Source: Lactococcus sp. S-13
GTDB taxonomy: Bacteria > Bacillota > Bacilli > Lactobacillales > Streptococcaceae
DNA length: 64,000 bases
Reading direction: 5' to 3'
Assembly: GCF_004210295.1 (NCBI RefSeq)
Contig: NZ_SDAK01000001.1
Location: 1,736,001 to 1,800,000, forward strand
The translations under genes were made by a program, and so were the position numbers. Numbering within the stretch: position 1 is the stretch's first letter; the number at the start of each line of letters is the position of its first letter. The notes under the pieces are model-generated. The model had not been told where the DNA came from. It made no database searches and saw only the letters and a program-made list of their open reading frames with translations. Below are positions 53,628-62,086 of the stretch, piece by piece.

Positions 53628-54404
53628 CTATTTGTTTTTTGGGAAATAATTGCTGAGCATTTGGGCAGAAAGTTTGCGGGTGTTTTCCTCGCTGTCGACT
53701 TTTCCCATCTGATGCAAAGTTTTTGAAAAACCAGCATCGATGCGGTCGGCACCATTTTCTAAAGCAGCTAAAGTTTCGTCAATCAAATCAGAAAGGGCCA
53801 TATTGTTTGGGGCAGCGGTCGTCGTATGACTTTCGAGATTAGTTTCGGCAACGAGCGGCGGAACGAGTTCGACCACTCGTAAATTTTGGTCAAAATAGCG
53901 CGCTTGCTCACGTAGGGCATCACTATAAAAATGCACACCAGCCTTTGTCAAATTGTAAATCGGATGCGCACCATCTGCCAGATTTGATAAACCTGATGAA
54001 ACATTGATGATTGTTCCTTGGTTGGCGGTCAGTAGGGCTAAGAAAGCTTGAGTCACAGCGATTGTCCCCATAAGATTGGTCTGAATTTCGCTCGTCAATG
54101 CTGAAAAATCAGGATTTTCAAAAAGATTGTAGGCACGCATGATTCCCGCAGAATTAAAAAGCACATCAAGTTTGGGAAATTCGTTTTGAATGCTTTGAAG
54201 CAGCTGGAAGAGACTGTCAGTATCGCTAACATCGCTGACAAAACCTGAAAAGTCGGGATTTTCAGCCAAAATTTGCTTGAGCCGAGCTTCGTTTCGGGCG
54301 CTGATGATTACTTTATTACCAAGGGCGGCAAATTTTTGGGCAAAACCCAGACCAATTCCGCTGGTTCCCCCTGTAATCAAAATCGTATGTTGTGTAAATG
54401 TCAT
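53628..54404 (-). CDS. Short-chain dehydrogenase/reductase (DltE-like)
   Basis: The 258-residue protein starts MTFTQHTILITGGTSGIGLG, has VLFNSAGIMRAYNLF, the Ser in INVSSGLSNLA and the YxxxK motif in YNLTKAGVHFYSDAL. The pattern is that of the DltE-type oxidoreductases. I chose the ATG at 54404 because AAAGGAG precedes it; a longer frame continues upstream into the operator. It heads the two-gene SDR unit, whose promoter (TTGACA, 17 bases, TATAAT on the minus strand) overlaps the TetR operator. Confidence 0.88.
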   Translation of the reverse strand: MTFTQHTILITGGTSGIGLGFAQKFAALGNKVIISARNEARLKQILAENPDFSGFVSDVSDTDSLFQLLQSIQNEFPKLDVLFNSAGIMRAYNLFENPDFSALTSEIQTNLMGTIAVTQAFLALLTANQGTIINVSSGLSNLADGAHPIYNLTKAGVHFYSDALREQARYFDQNLRVVELVPPLVAETNLESHTTTAAPNNMALSDLIDETLAALENGADRIDAGFSKTLHQMGKVDSEENTRKLSAQMLSNYFPKNK

Positions 54405-54461
54405 GATTCTCCTTTTTAAAAGGTTATTTTTTTTATTTTTTATAACCGACAAAAAGATTAT

Positions 54462-54507
54462 ATCCTGATAAGTTATATTTGTCAAGAAATATAACTTATG
54501 CTACAAT
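54462..54507. promoter_or_regulatory. Divergent promoters and 13-bp palindromic TetR operator
   Basis: ATAAGTTATATTT (54468-54480) and AAATATAACTTAT (54487-54499) are a perfect inverted repeat with a six-base spacer. On the plus strand TTGTCA (54479-54484) and TACAAT (54502-54507) are 17 bases apart and drive tetR. On the minus strand TTGACA and TATAAT, also 17 bases apart, drive the SDR genes. The operator covers parts of both promoters, so one TetR can repress both directions. Confidence 0.8.
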
Positions 54508-54513
54508 AAAGTT

Positions 54514-55065
54514 ATGAATACACGAGAAAAAATCCTCCAAGAAACCGAACAATTTATTTTGGCCAGTGGGATTGAGAAATTAACACTTTCAAAGATTGCA
54601 AAGCGCCTGAAACTCAGTCAACCTGCGATTTACAAGCATTTTAAAAATAAAGAAGAACTCTTGACACTGTTGGCTTTGCGTTGGCTCAATGGGCGTATTT
54701 TGGTGCAGATTTTTCCATTTGATACAAAAAATAATCAAGAACAAAAAGAAATTATTCACGATTGGCTGTGGGCGGTGGCCAATGCCAAATATCAAGCTCA
54801 CCTAAAAACGCCCGAAATGTTTGCTCTTTATACGACCTATATCGGAGAAAATTTGGAATTAAGCCGGAATCACATTATGGAAATGATTGAGAGTTTGAAA
54901 ACTGCTGCCAAGCTTGAAACAGCTGAGCAGGCAGCGGCCTATATTCAAGCATTTGCCTATTTTCATCATCCCAAAATTGCTCCACAATGGGATGAAGCCT
55001 TTCAAGCTCAATTTGAAAATGTCTGGAAAATCATTGCAAATCAGCCAGAGAATTTACTGACGTAA
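54514..55065 (+). CDS. TetR-family repressor, probably from a leaderless mRNA
   Basis: The N-terminal helix-turn-helix reads IEKLTLSKIAKRLKLSQPAI then YKHFKNKEELLTLLALRW (TetR_N with WHG-type dimer domain after it). The ATG is only seven bases from the end of the TACAAT box, so transcription should start at or next to it with no room for a Shine-Dalgarno site. The last codons (NQPENLLT and stop) are supplied by a CTGACG repeat, the right-hand direct repeat. It is divergent from the SDR pair it most likely represses. Confidence 0.88.
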   Translation: MNTREKILQETEQFILASGIEKLTLSKIAKRLKLSQPAIYKHFKNKEELLTLLALRWLNGRILVQIFPFDTKNNQEQKEIIHDWLWAVANAKYQAHLKTPEMFALYTTYIGENLELSRNHIMEMIESLKTAAKLETAEQAAAYIQAFAYFHHPKIAPQWDEAFQAQFENVWKIIANQPENLLT

Positions 55066-55144
55066 TTGAAATTTCTCGAACTCTTCTAGAGAATTTGCTG
55101 ACGCAACTTGAATTGTTCAAAATCAGCCAGAGAAAATGCTGACG
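55048..55144 (+). repeat. Long direct repeat, right copy (with CTGACG elements)
   Basis: Nearly identical to 52688-52784 and in the same orientation. The first part forms the 3' end of the tetR gene, including its stop codon. After it, AAAAACTCTGA (55152-55162) and TCAGAGTTTTT (55169-55179) make a terminator between tetR and the reversed branching-enzyme gene. Confidence 0.9.
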
Positions 55145-55151
55145 AAAACAA

Positions 55152-55179
55152 AAAAACTCTGACGAAAATCAGAGTTTTT
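55152..55179. terminator. Bidirectional terminator between tetR and the branching enzyme
   Basis: An 11-bp perfect stem with A-rich left and T-rich right ends and a loop CGAAAA (containing part of a CTGACG word). Confidence 0.85.
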
Positions 55180-55187
55180 CATTTGCA

Positions 55188-57131
55188 TCAGTGAATTTTA
55201 AAGACCATCGCTGTCCGCGGTTCCAAAATCAAATCAAGTTGACCTTTTGACCAGCCAAAGGAGCTACGTGGCCCAAAACCACCAAATTTACGATCATCGG
55301 TATCAAAGACTAATTCTGGTTTTTCAGCCCAATCGAGCTGAAGTTTTTCTTGATAACTCGGATGAAAATTAAAGACAAAAAGCAAATTTCCTTTTCGATA
55401 GGCCAACAGTTTGTCTGAATTTTTCACCCAAACTTGCTGCAGTTGATCTGTTTTTGCCAGAAATTTAAAGTCTTTTTCTAAGCGCACCATGTCCTTGTCA
55501 AAAGCGGCCAAGTATTTGAAACGCAAATTTTCATCTTCTGCCAAAGACCACTGACGTCTCGCGTGTTGGAAATTATCATTGTTGCCCTCGCGGGGGAAAT
55601 CGAGCCATTCAGGATGCCCAAATTCATTGCCCATAAAGTTGAGATAGCCTTCGCCAGCCAAACTAAAAGTCACCAAGCGGATGAGCTTGTGAAGCGCAAT
55701 CGCGCGATCAATCTTGAGTGACTGACTATTGACGTCCATTTTCCAGTAAATTTCTTCGTTGGCCAGCCACATCATGAGCGTCTTATCGCCAACTAAAGCC
55801 TGATCATGACTTTCGGCGTAGCCGATATTTTTTTCGCCGGGCCGTCTGGTCGTCAACTCCCACCACAAACTCATCAAATCCAGTGTATCATCAGATTTTT
55901 CCTTCAATTGCTTAATCCAAAAGTCAGGAATTCCCATTGAAAGTCGGTAATCAAAACCAATCCCGCCCGCAGAAATCGGTAGCGCCATACCCGGCATGGC
56001 TGACATATCCTCGGCAATCGTCGTCGCATCTGGATTGATTTGGTGAATCAACTCATTGGCCAACATCAGATAAGTCACAGCTTCCACATCAGTATTCAGT
56101 GAAAAATACTTGCTGTAATCCGTAAAAGCCGTCCCTAGACCATGATCATGATAGAGCATGGAGGTCACACCGTCAAAACGAAAACCGTCAAAACGATAAA
56201 CGTCCAACCAAAATTTCAGATTAGACAACAGGAAATGAATCACTTCGTCCTTACCATAATTGAAGAGCTTAGTGTTCCAAGCAGAATGTTCGCCACGCGC
56301 TCCCTCGTGGAAGTACTGGCTGGTTGTCCCGTCAAAAAGATTAAGCCCGTCACCCACATTTTTGACTGCGTGCGAATGCACCACGTCCAACAGCACACGA
56401 AGCCCCATGCCGTGCGCCTTATCAATCAGATCCATTAAATCCTCAGGTTGACCAAAACGACTAGAAACGGCAAAGAAATTAGACACCTGATAGCCAAAGC
56501 TAGCATATAGCGGGTGTTCCATAATGGCCATGAGCTGGATGGTGTTGTAGCCATCTTTTTTGATACGTGGCAGGACATCGCGCGTAAATTCTTTATAAGT
56601 GTTAATCTTGTATTCTTCAGTAGAAATACCGATGTGCGCCTCGTAAATCAGCGGTGCTTCAGCTAATTTTGGTGCTTGATGTTTCCATTCATGCTGAGGA
56701 TTAACAATCACACCATCCAATTCATGGCGCTCATTAGGCAGAGTGTAAAGGATGTAACTCGGTACCCGATAAACTGTTTCGCCATTGGTCAAAGTCAATT
56801 TGACCTTGACTTTGGAGCCGACAGGCAGCATTCCGGGCACGCTAATTTCCCAGACCCCACCGTAAGCTTCTTTGAGTTCAAAATTATTTTCCCAATTGTT
56901 GAAATCACCGACCAACCAAGCTTTTTGCGCATTTGGCGCCCATTCTCGGAAAGTCCAATGTTTCATTTCTTGTTGAAAACCAAAATACTTGTAGCCATTG
57001 GCAAAGTCGCAAAGCGAGCCGTCCACACCTAAAAGTCGTTTCTTCGTTCGAGCAAAATCAAAGAGCCGAGCAGACAAGTCATCTTTGAAAGCTTCTAGAT
57101 AAGGGTCATAATCCAAAATATTGAGAGGCAT
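55188..57131 (-). CDS. glgB: 1,4-alpha-glucan branching enzyme, eukaryotic-like GH13 type
   Basis: The protein forms alpha-1,6 branches in glycogen-like glucans. It begins YDPYLEAFKDDLSARLFDFA and has an N-terminal CBM48-like domain (WTFREWAPNAQKAWLVGDFN). The catalytic barrel has LLDVVHSHAVKNVGDGLNLF, RFDGFRFDGVTSMLYH (nucleophile Asp), TIAEDMSAMPG (acid Glu) and YAESHDQALVGDKTLM (third Asp). The order and wording follow the animal/plant-type branching enzymes far more closely than the usual bacterial GlgB of glycogen operons. No other glycogen genes (glgC, glgD, glgA, glgP) are nearby, so its pathway in this cell is unclear. Confidence 0.9.
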   Translation of the reverse strand: MPLNILDYDPYLEAFKDDLSARLFDFARTKKRLLGVDGSLCDFANGYKYFGFQQEMKHWTFREWAPNAQKAWLVGDFNNWENNFELKEAYGGVWEISVPGMLPVGSKVKVKLTLTNGETVYRVPSYILYTLPNERHELDGVIVNPQHEWKHQAPKLAEAPLIYEAHIGISTEEYKINTYKEFTRDVLPRIKKDGYNTIQLMAIMEHPLYASFGYQVSNFFAVSSRFGQPEDLMDLIDKAHGMGLRVLLDVVHSHAVKNVGDGLNLFDGTTSQYFHEGARGEHSAWNTKLFNYGKDEVIHFLLSNLKFWLDVYRFDGFRFDGVTSMLYHDHGLGTAFTDYSKYFSLNTDVEAVTYLMLANELIHQINPDATTIAEDMSAMPGMALPISAGGIGFDYRLSMGIPDFWIKQLKEKSDDTLDLMSLWWELTTRRPGEKNIGYAESHDQALVGDKTLMMWLANEEIYWKMDVNSQSLKIDRAIALHKLIRLVTFSLAGEGYLNFMGNEFGHPEWLDFPREGNNDNFQHARRQWSLAEDENLRFKYLAAFDKDMVRLEKDFKFLAKTDQLQQVWVKNSDKLLAYRKGNLLFVFNFHPSYQEKLQLDWAEKPELVFDTDDRKFGGFGPRSSFGWSKGQLDLILEPRTAMVFKIH

Positions 57132-57258
57132 AAACGATTCTCCTTTTTTTACTGAAAAACATTTCTCAGTCTATTTTAACACTTTTGGAAAGGTTTTCAT
57201 AATATAACTTCACAGATAAGTAAAAAACTCACTACTCACATTCCGTCAGTAATTTCGC

Positions 57259-57630
57259 TCACTCGGGAAAGCCAAACCAAGGATCTTCCTCATCCGTAAG
57301 GGATTCAGGAACGAAAGAAGTGACTTGTGGGTCAGCAAAAGCAGGTTGATTTTCTAGAGAAAATGCTGACGGAATTTGCGTCAGTAAATGCTCTGGCTGA
57401 TTTTTCTCATTTGTCACTGTTGGTGCCAAAGTTGGTGTCCCAGATTGACTTGGAGAAGCTGGAGACACAAAAAAGTGGCTTTCTAGCAGCTTGATATAGT
57501 CATAAAATTCCGTTAAAAGCCCCTGATAATAAGCGCCCTCTGCAGAAGAGGCCTCAGCCTTAAAAGTCGCCTGTGCCTCACCCCAACGTTCCGCAATCTG
57601 TTTACTCCTTAAAAACTCATCATAATTCAT
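57259..57630 (-). CDS. Small protein of unknown function containing a CTGACG repeat
   Basis: The protein has about 123 residues and starts MNYDEFLRSKQIAERWGEAQ (GTGAGG upstream of the ATG at 57630). The first half looks helical; the second half is Pro/Thr/Ser-rich and acidic, ending EEDPWFGFPE. A CTGACG palindrome (57353-57400) lies in frame and encodes NQPEHLLTQIPSAFSLENQ. I know no family. The gene precedes glgB on the same strand but 127 bases separate them. Confidence 0.65.
   Translation of the reverse strand: MNYDEFLRSKQIAERWGEAQATFKAEASSAEGAYYQGLLTEFYDYIKLLESHFFVSPASPSQSGTPTLAPTVTNEKNQPEHLLTQIPSAFSLENQPAFADPQVTSFVPESLTDEEDPWFGFPE
57353..57400. repeat. CTGACG element, copy 8, inside a coding sequence
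   Basis: AGAGAAAATGCTGACG pairs with CGTCAGTAAATGCTCT across 57356-57394 with a few mismatches. CTGGCTGATTTT follows, the reverse complement of the AAAATCAGCCAG flank seen in the direct repeats. The copy is thus inserted in the opposite orientation and keeps the reading frame of the host gene. Confidence 0.85.
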
Positions 57631-57774
57631 GTCAAACCTCACTTGTTTCTGCTCTCATTATAACTTATTTCATTCTTCTTTTTCAAAAAATTCACTTTCG
57701 TGTGAAAAAGTGGAATTTTCAGAAAATAAAAGATATAATATCAATCATAAACCAAACTTAATAAAGGAGAAAAA

Positions 57775-58230
57775 ATGACCTCAACCCCAAGAAGCACTCA
57801 CTTGCTCCTCCGGTGGAGCTTACTCACCTATTCACTCTTTGCATTAACTGGTAGTGTGATTTACATCATTTTAAACGGCAAACTTTTCAAAATCAACTGG
57901 AAAAAATATAACAGCAGTGGGGACTACTATCTCAAAGTAAACAAAATGCGTGATTTAGGGATTTTGCGCCTCTCTGGTAATCCACGCCAACTTCATTCAA
58001 GTTTTTTGATTGCTCTACTAGTCATTGGCATCCTTGTCAGTTTGTTTATCTTTGTGATGGCTTGGCGTAGCTATGTGTCAAGAACTTACACGCCCCTCAT
58101 TACGCTCATTGGCTATCTTTTTCCTTTTATTTTTTCAGGAAGGGCAAATATACTTTGGCCGCTCTTGTATGGTTTTCTCATTGTGCTTTTTGGAGCTGCT
58201 TTTTCGGCACTAGCTCTCAAGTCAATTTAA
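57775..58230 (+). CDS. Small membrane protein of unknown function
   Basis: The 151-residue protein has four hydrophobic segments: LLTYSLFALTGSVIYIIL near the start, SSFLIALLVIGILVSLFIFV, LITLIGYLFPFIF and LLYGFLIVLFGAAFSALAL at the end. AAAGGAG precedes the ATG. No motif is recognised. It stands alone before brnQ and after a divergent pair of minus-strand genes. Confidence 0.65.
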   Translation: MTSTPRSTHLLLRWSLLTYSLFALTGSVIYIILNGKLFKINWKKYNSSGDYYLKVNKMRDLGILRLSGNPRQLHSSFLIALLVIGILVSLFIFVMAWRSYVSRTYTPLITLIGYLFPFIFSGRANILWPLLYGFLIVLFGAAFSALALKSI

Positions 58231-58326
58231 AATTGTGTTGTAAATTCTCAATAGTTTTGCTATAATAATATGTTGTTTTATACATAAAACTGAATACATA
58301 TCATACTTAACATAAAGGAGAGCAAC

Positions 58327-59670
58327 ATGAAAGAAAAACTAGGGAGAAAAGACTATCTATTTATTGGCTCGATGCTGTTTGGGTTGTTTTTTGGCGCAGG
58401 AAACTTGATTTTTCCTATTCACATGGGGCAAGACGCTGGTGCCGCGATTTCCTTGGCAAATTTAGGATTTTTAGTCACGGGTGTAGGTTTCCCTTTTTTG
58501 GGAATCATTGCGCTAGGAATGTCGCAAAGTTCAGGTGTTTTTGAACTCTCTTCGCGCGTGGGACGTTCTTATGGCTATGTTTTTACGATTTTACTCTATC
58601 TCGTGATTGGCCCTTTTTTTGCCCTCCCACGTCTGGCAACGACTTCTTTTGAAATCGGCATATCTCCCTTTTTATCCGCTCAACTCCAAGCGCCTTTGCT
58701 TGCTCTTTTTAGCATTTTATTTTTTGGAACAGCCTGGTTTTTAGCCAGAAAACCGACAAAACTCTTAAATTATATCGGAAAATTCCTCAATCCCCTCTTT
58801 TTAATCCTTTTGGGTTCTATTTTAGTCATCGCTTTTACTCATCCACTTGGAAAAGTCAGTGAAGCAGCCATCGGGAAAAGTTACCAAAATGCTGCTTTCA
58901 TGACAGGTTTCACCCAAGGCTATAATACGCTTGATGCCTTAGCCGCTTTAGCATTTGGAATTATCATCGTCACAACCATTCGCGAACGCGGTGTAAAAAA
59001 TCCGAAAGTCATTGCTAAAGAAACAGTCAAAGCAGGCCTGATTAGTGTGATTTTAATGGCTGTGATTTACACTTGCCTCTCCTACCTCGGTGCAATGAGC
59101 GTCGGCCGCTTTGCGATGAGTGAAAATGGAGGAATTGCCCTCGCTCAAATCTCTCAACACTACTTAGGGACGTTTGGGATGATTATATTGGCCTTGATTG
59201 TTATCATCGCCTGCTTAAAAACAACAGTTGGTTTGATTTCGGCCTTTTCAGAAGCCTTTGTTGAACTCTTCCCGCAGAAAAACTACAGTTTTTACTTAGT
59301 AATTGTGAGTATCCTGCCTTGTATTTTTGCAAATGTTGGCTTGACCAAAATCATCCAACTTTCTGTGCCAGTCTTGATGTTTTTATATCCACTAGCGATT
59401 ACATTGATTCTCCTTGCTCTCTTAAGCCCTCTCTTTAACCATGCTAAAATCGTTTATCAAACGACGACGGCATTTACACTCTTGGCAGCCATCATTGACG
59501 GTCTGAATGCCCTCCCTAATGCCCAATCCATCACGGGTATTGCAGATCTTATTAATTTTGCAAAACATTATCTTCCTTTCTTTCCATTGGGAATGGGTTG
59601 GATTCTTCCAGCGCTTGTCGGTTTTATCGTAGGACTCATCTGGAAAACTTTATCCAAAAAGACCGCTTGA
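58327..59670 (+). CDS. brnQ: Branched-chain amino-acid transporter
   Basis: BrnQ (LIVCS family) imports leucine, isoleucine and valine with Na+ or H+. The 447-residue protein has twelve membrane spans and the family start [20 protein letters not shown], with [16 protein letters not shown] and [20 protein letters not shown]. The length is normal. It has an AAAGGAG site, promoter-like sequence near 58260 (TATAATA), and ends at a terminator. Confidence 0.92.
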   Translation: MKEKLGRKDYLFIGSMLFGLFFGAGNLIFPIHMGQDAGAAISLANLGFLVTGVGFPFLGIIALGMSQSSGVFELSSRVGRSYGYVFTILLYLVIGPFFALPRLATTSFEIGISPFLSAQLQAPLLALFSILFFGTAWFLARKPTKLLNYIGKFLNPLFLILLGSILVIAFTHPLGKVSEAAIGKSYQNAAFMTGFTQGYNTLDALAALAFGIIIVTTIRERGVKNPKVIAKETVKAGLISVILMAVIYTCLSYLGAMSVGRFAMSENGGIALAQISQHYLGTFGMIILALIVIIACLKTTVGLISAFSEAFVELFPQKNYSFYLVIVSILPCIFANVGLTKIIQLSVPVLMFLYPLAITLILLALLSPLFNHAKIVYQTTTAFTLLAAIIDGLNALPNAQSITGIADLINFAKHYLPFFPLGMGWILPALVGFIVGLIWKTLSKKTA

Positions 59671-59685
59671 ATTAAAAAATAAAAG

Positions 59686-59716
59686 AAAACCTTATATCTC
59701 AGAGATATAAGGTTTT
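59686..59716 (+). terminator. Terminator after brnQ
   Basis: AAAACCTTATATCTC (59686-59700) pairs with GAGATATAAGGTTTT (59702-59716), a 15-bp nearly perfect palindrome ending in T residues. Confidence 0.85.
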
Positions 59717-59827
59717 TAAATAACTTTAATGTTTTAAAAAAAGCTATGTAATCTAAAAAACTTTTATTTACCTAACAAAAATGATATGATATAACTTAAC
59801 ATGAGTTTATAAGGAAAAGGAAGTACT

Positions 59828-60460
59828 ATGGAAAGAAAAAGAATAAGTACAAAAGATGCTTGGATTGCCTTTGTTGCAACCTTGTTGATTGGGATAGGCT
59901 ATCAAGTAATAGGGAAGTTGCCGCTTGATTCGACAGTTGCACAGTTCATTGGAACGATATGGAATGCTATTTTAGCTGCAGTAGTAGGCTATATTTTTCT
60001 AAAAAATCGATTTGTTAATCAGTTTAAACATTTTAGTTTTAAAACACTTGCATGGGGAATTCCACTAACCATTGTAACAGGGGCTTTATTTGGATTGGTT
60101 TATAGTCTTTTGTTTGGTAAACCCACAGAAAACTCTGTAGCTGGAATTATAACTCTGCAAATGGTCTTTTTGCAGGTTCCCTTTATGTTGATGGGGGAAG
60201 AATTATTAAGCACCAATATTATTCTTGCTTTAGAAGAAAAAGGATTAGATTTCAAATGGGCCTCTTTGATTTGTGGTGTCTTGTTTGCTTTGTGGCACAT
60301 TCCAGCATACGGTTTCCACCCTGCTCAATTGCTCATCACTCTACTTCCAACGAGACTTGCGCTGAACTACGTGTGGAAAAAATCTAACAGTGTTTGGATA
60401 AGTTGGCTTTGTCACTACCTCTATGACTGTCTTGGTTTCATCCAATTTTTCACAAAATAA
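59828..60460 (+). CDS. CPBP-family intramembrane protein (CAAX protease/bacteriocin-processing type)
   Basis: The 210-residue protein has about six membrane spans. The CPBP motifs are LMGEELLSTNIILALEE (EE motif, but the usual Arg four residues on is replaced by Asn) and LFALWHIPAYGFHP (motif with His). A C-terminal HYLYDCLGF may supply the last His. Family members cleave membrane proteins or protect against bacteriocins. The altered first motif makes catalytic activity uncertain. AAGGAAG precedes the ATG. Confidence 0.82.
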   Translation: MERKRISTKDAWIAFVATLLIGIGYQVIGKLPLDSTVAQFIGTIWNAILAAVVGYIFLKNRFVNQFKHFSFKTLAWGIPLTIVTGALFGLVYSLLFGKPTENSVAGIITLQMVFLQVPFMLMGEELLSTNIILALEEKGLDFKWASLICGVLFALWHIPAYGFHPAQLLITLLPTRLALNYVWKKSNSVWISWLCHYLYDCLGFIQFFTK

Positions 60461-60494
60461 TCATTTCATTTTTGTCAAATTGTGGAATTACAGT

Positions 60495-60530
60495 AAAAAA
60501 ATACTGCTAGGAATTTCTAGTAGTATTTTT
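60495..60530 (+). terminator. Terminator after the CPBP gene
   Basis: AAAATACTGCTAG and CTAGTAGTATTTT pair with one G-T wobble, and T residues follow. Confidence 0.8.
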
Positions 60531-60601
60531 ATTGTAAAAGCTCGTCATCATTTTAGCTACTCTAAAAATCCAAGAAAAAACTCTGAAATTGAAAAATAAA
60601 A

Positions 60602-60620
60602 TGGGGCAAATTTGGGGCAA
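60602..60620 (+). repeat. Short GGGGCAA direct repeat
   Basis: GGGGCAA occurs twice (60603-60609 and 60614-60620), spaced by AATT-type bases. Similar words are often found at the 3' end of tyrosine integrase genes and their attachment sites. No integrase ORF is here, so it may be only a scar or chance. Confidence 0.25.
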
Positions 60621-60697
60621 TTGGAGGAAGTTATAGTAAGTTTTGAATTATTTTTGTTGATATTTATCTAATCATTAAAATAATAAAATCTTTTTTC

Positions 60698-60728
60698 TTG
60701 ACTTGGAGCGCACACCAAGGTTTATAAT
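60698..60728 (+). promoter_or_regulatory. MerR-type promoter with 19-bp spacer
   Basis: TTGACT (60698-60703) and TATAAT (60723-60728) are 19 bases apart, the long spacing used by promoters activated by MerR-family proteins. A dyad CTTGG-AGCGCACA-CCAAG (60702-60719) fills the spacer. The MerR gene at the end of this cluster is the probable activator. Confidence 0.75.
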
Positions 60729-60758
60729 GAGTTTATCATAAGAAATGGAGAGAAAAAA

Positions 60759-62062
<1,304 letters not shown>

Positions 62063-62086
62063 CAGATGCTTTTTAGAAAGATTCTT

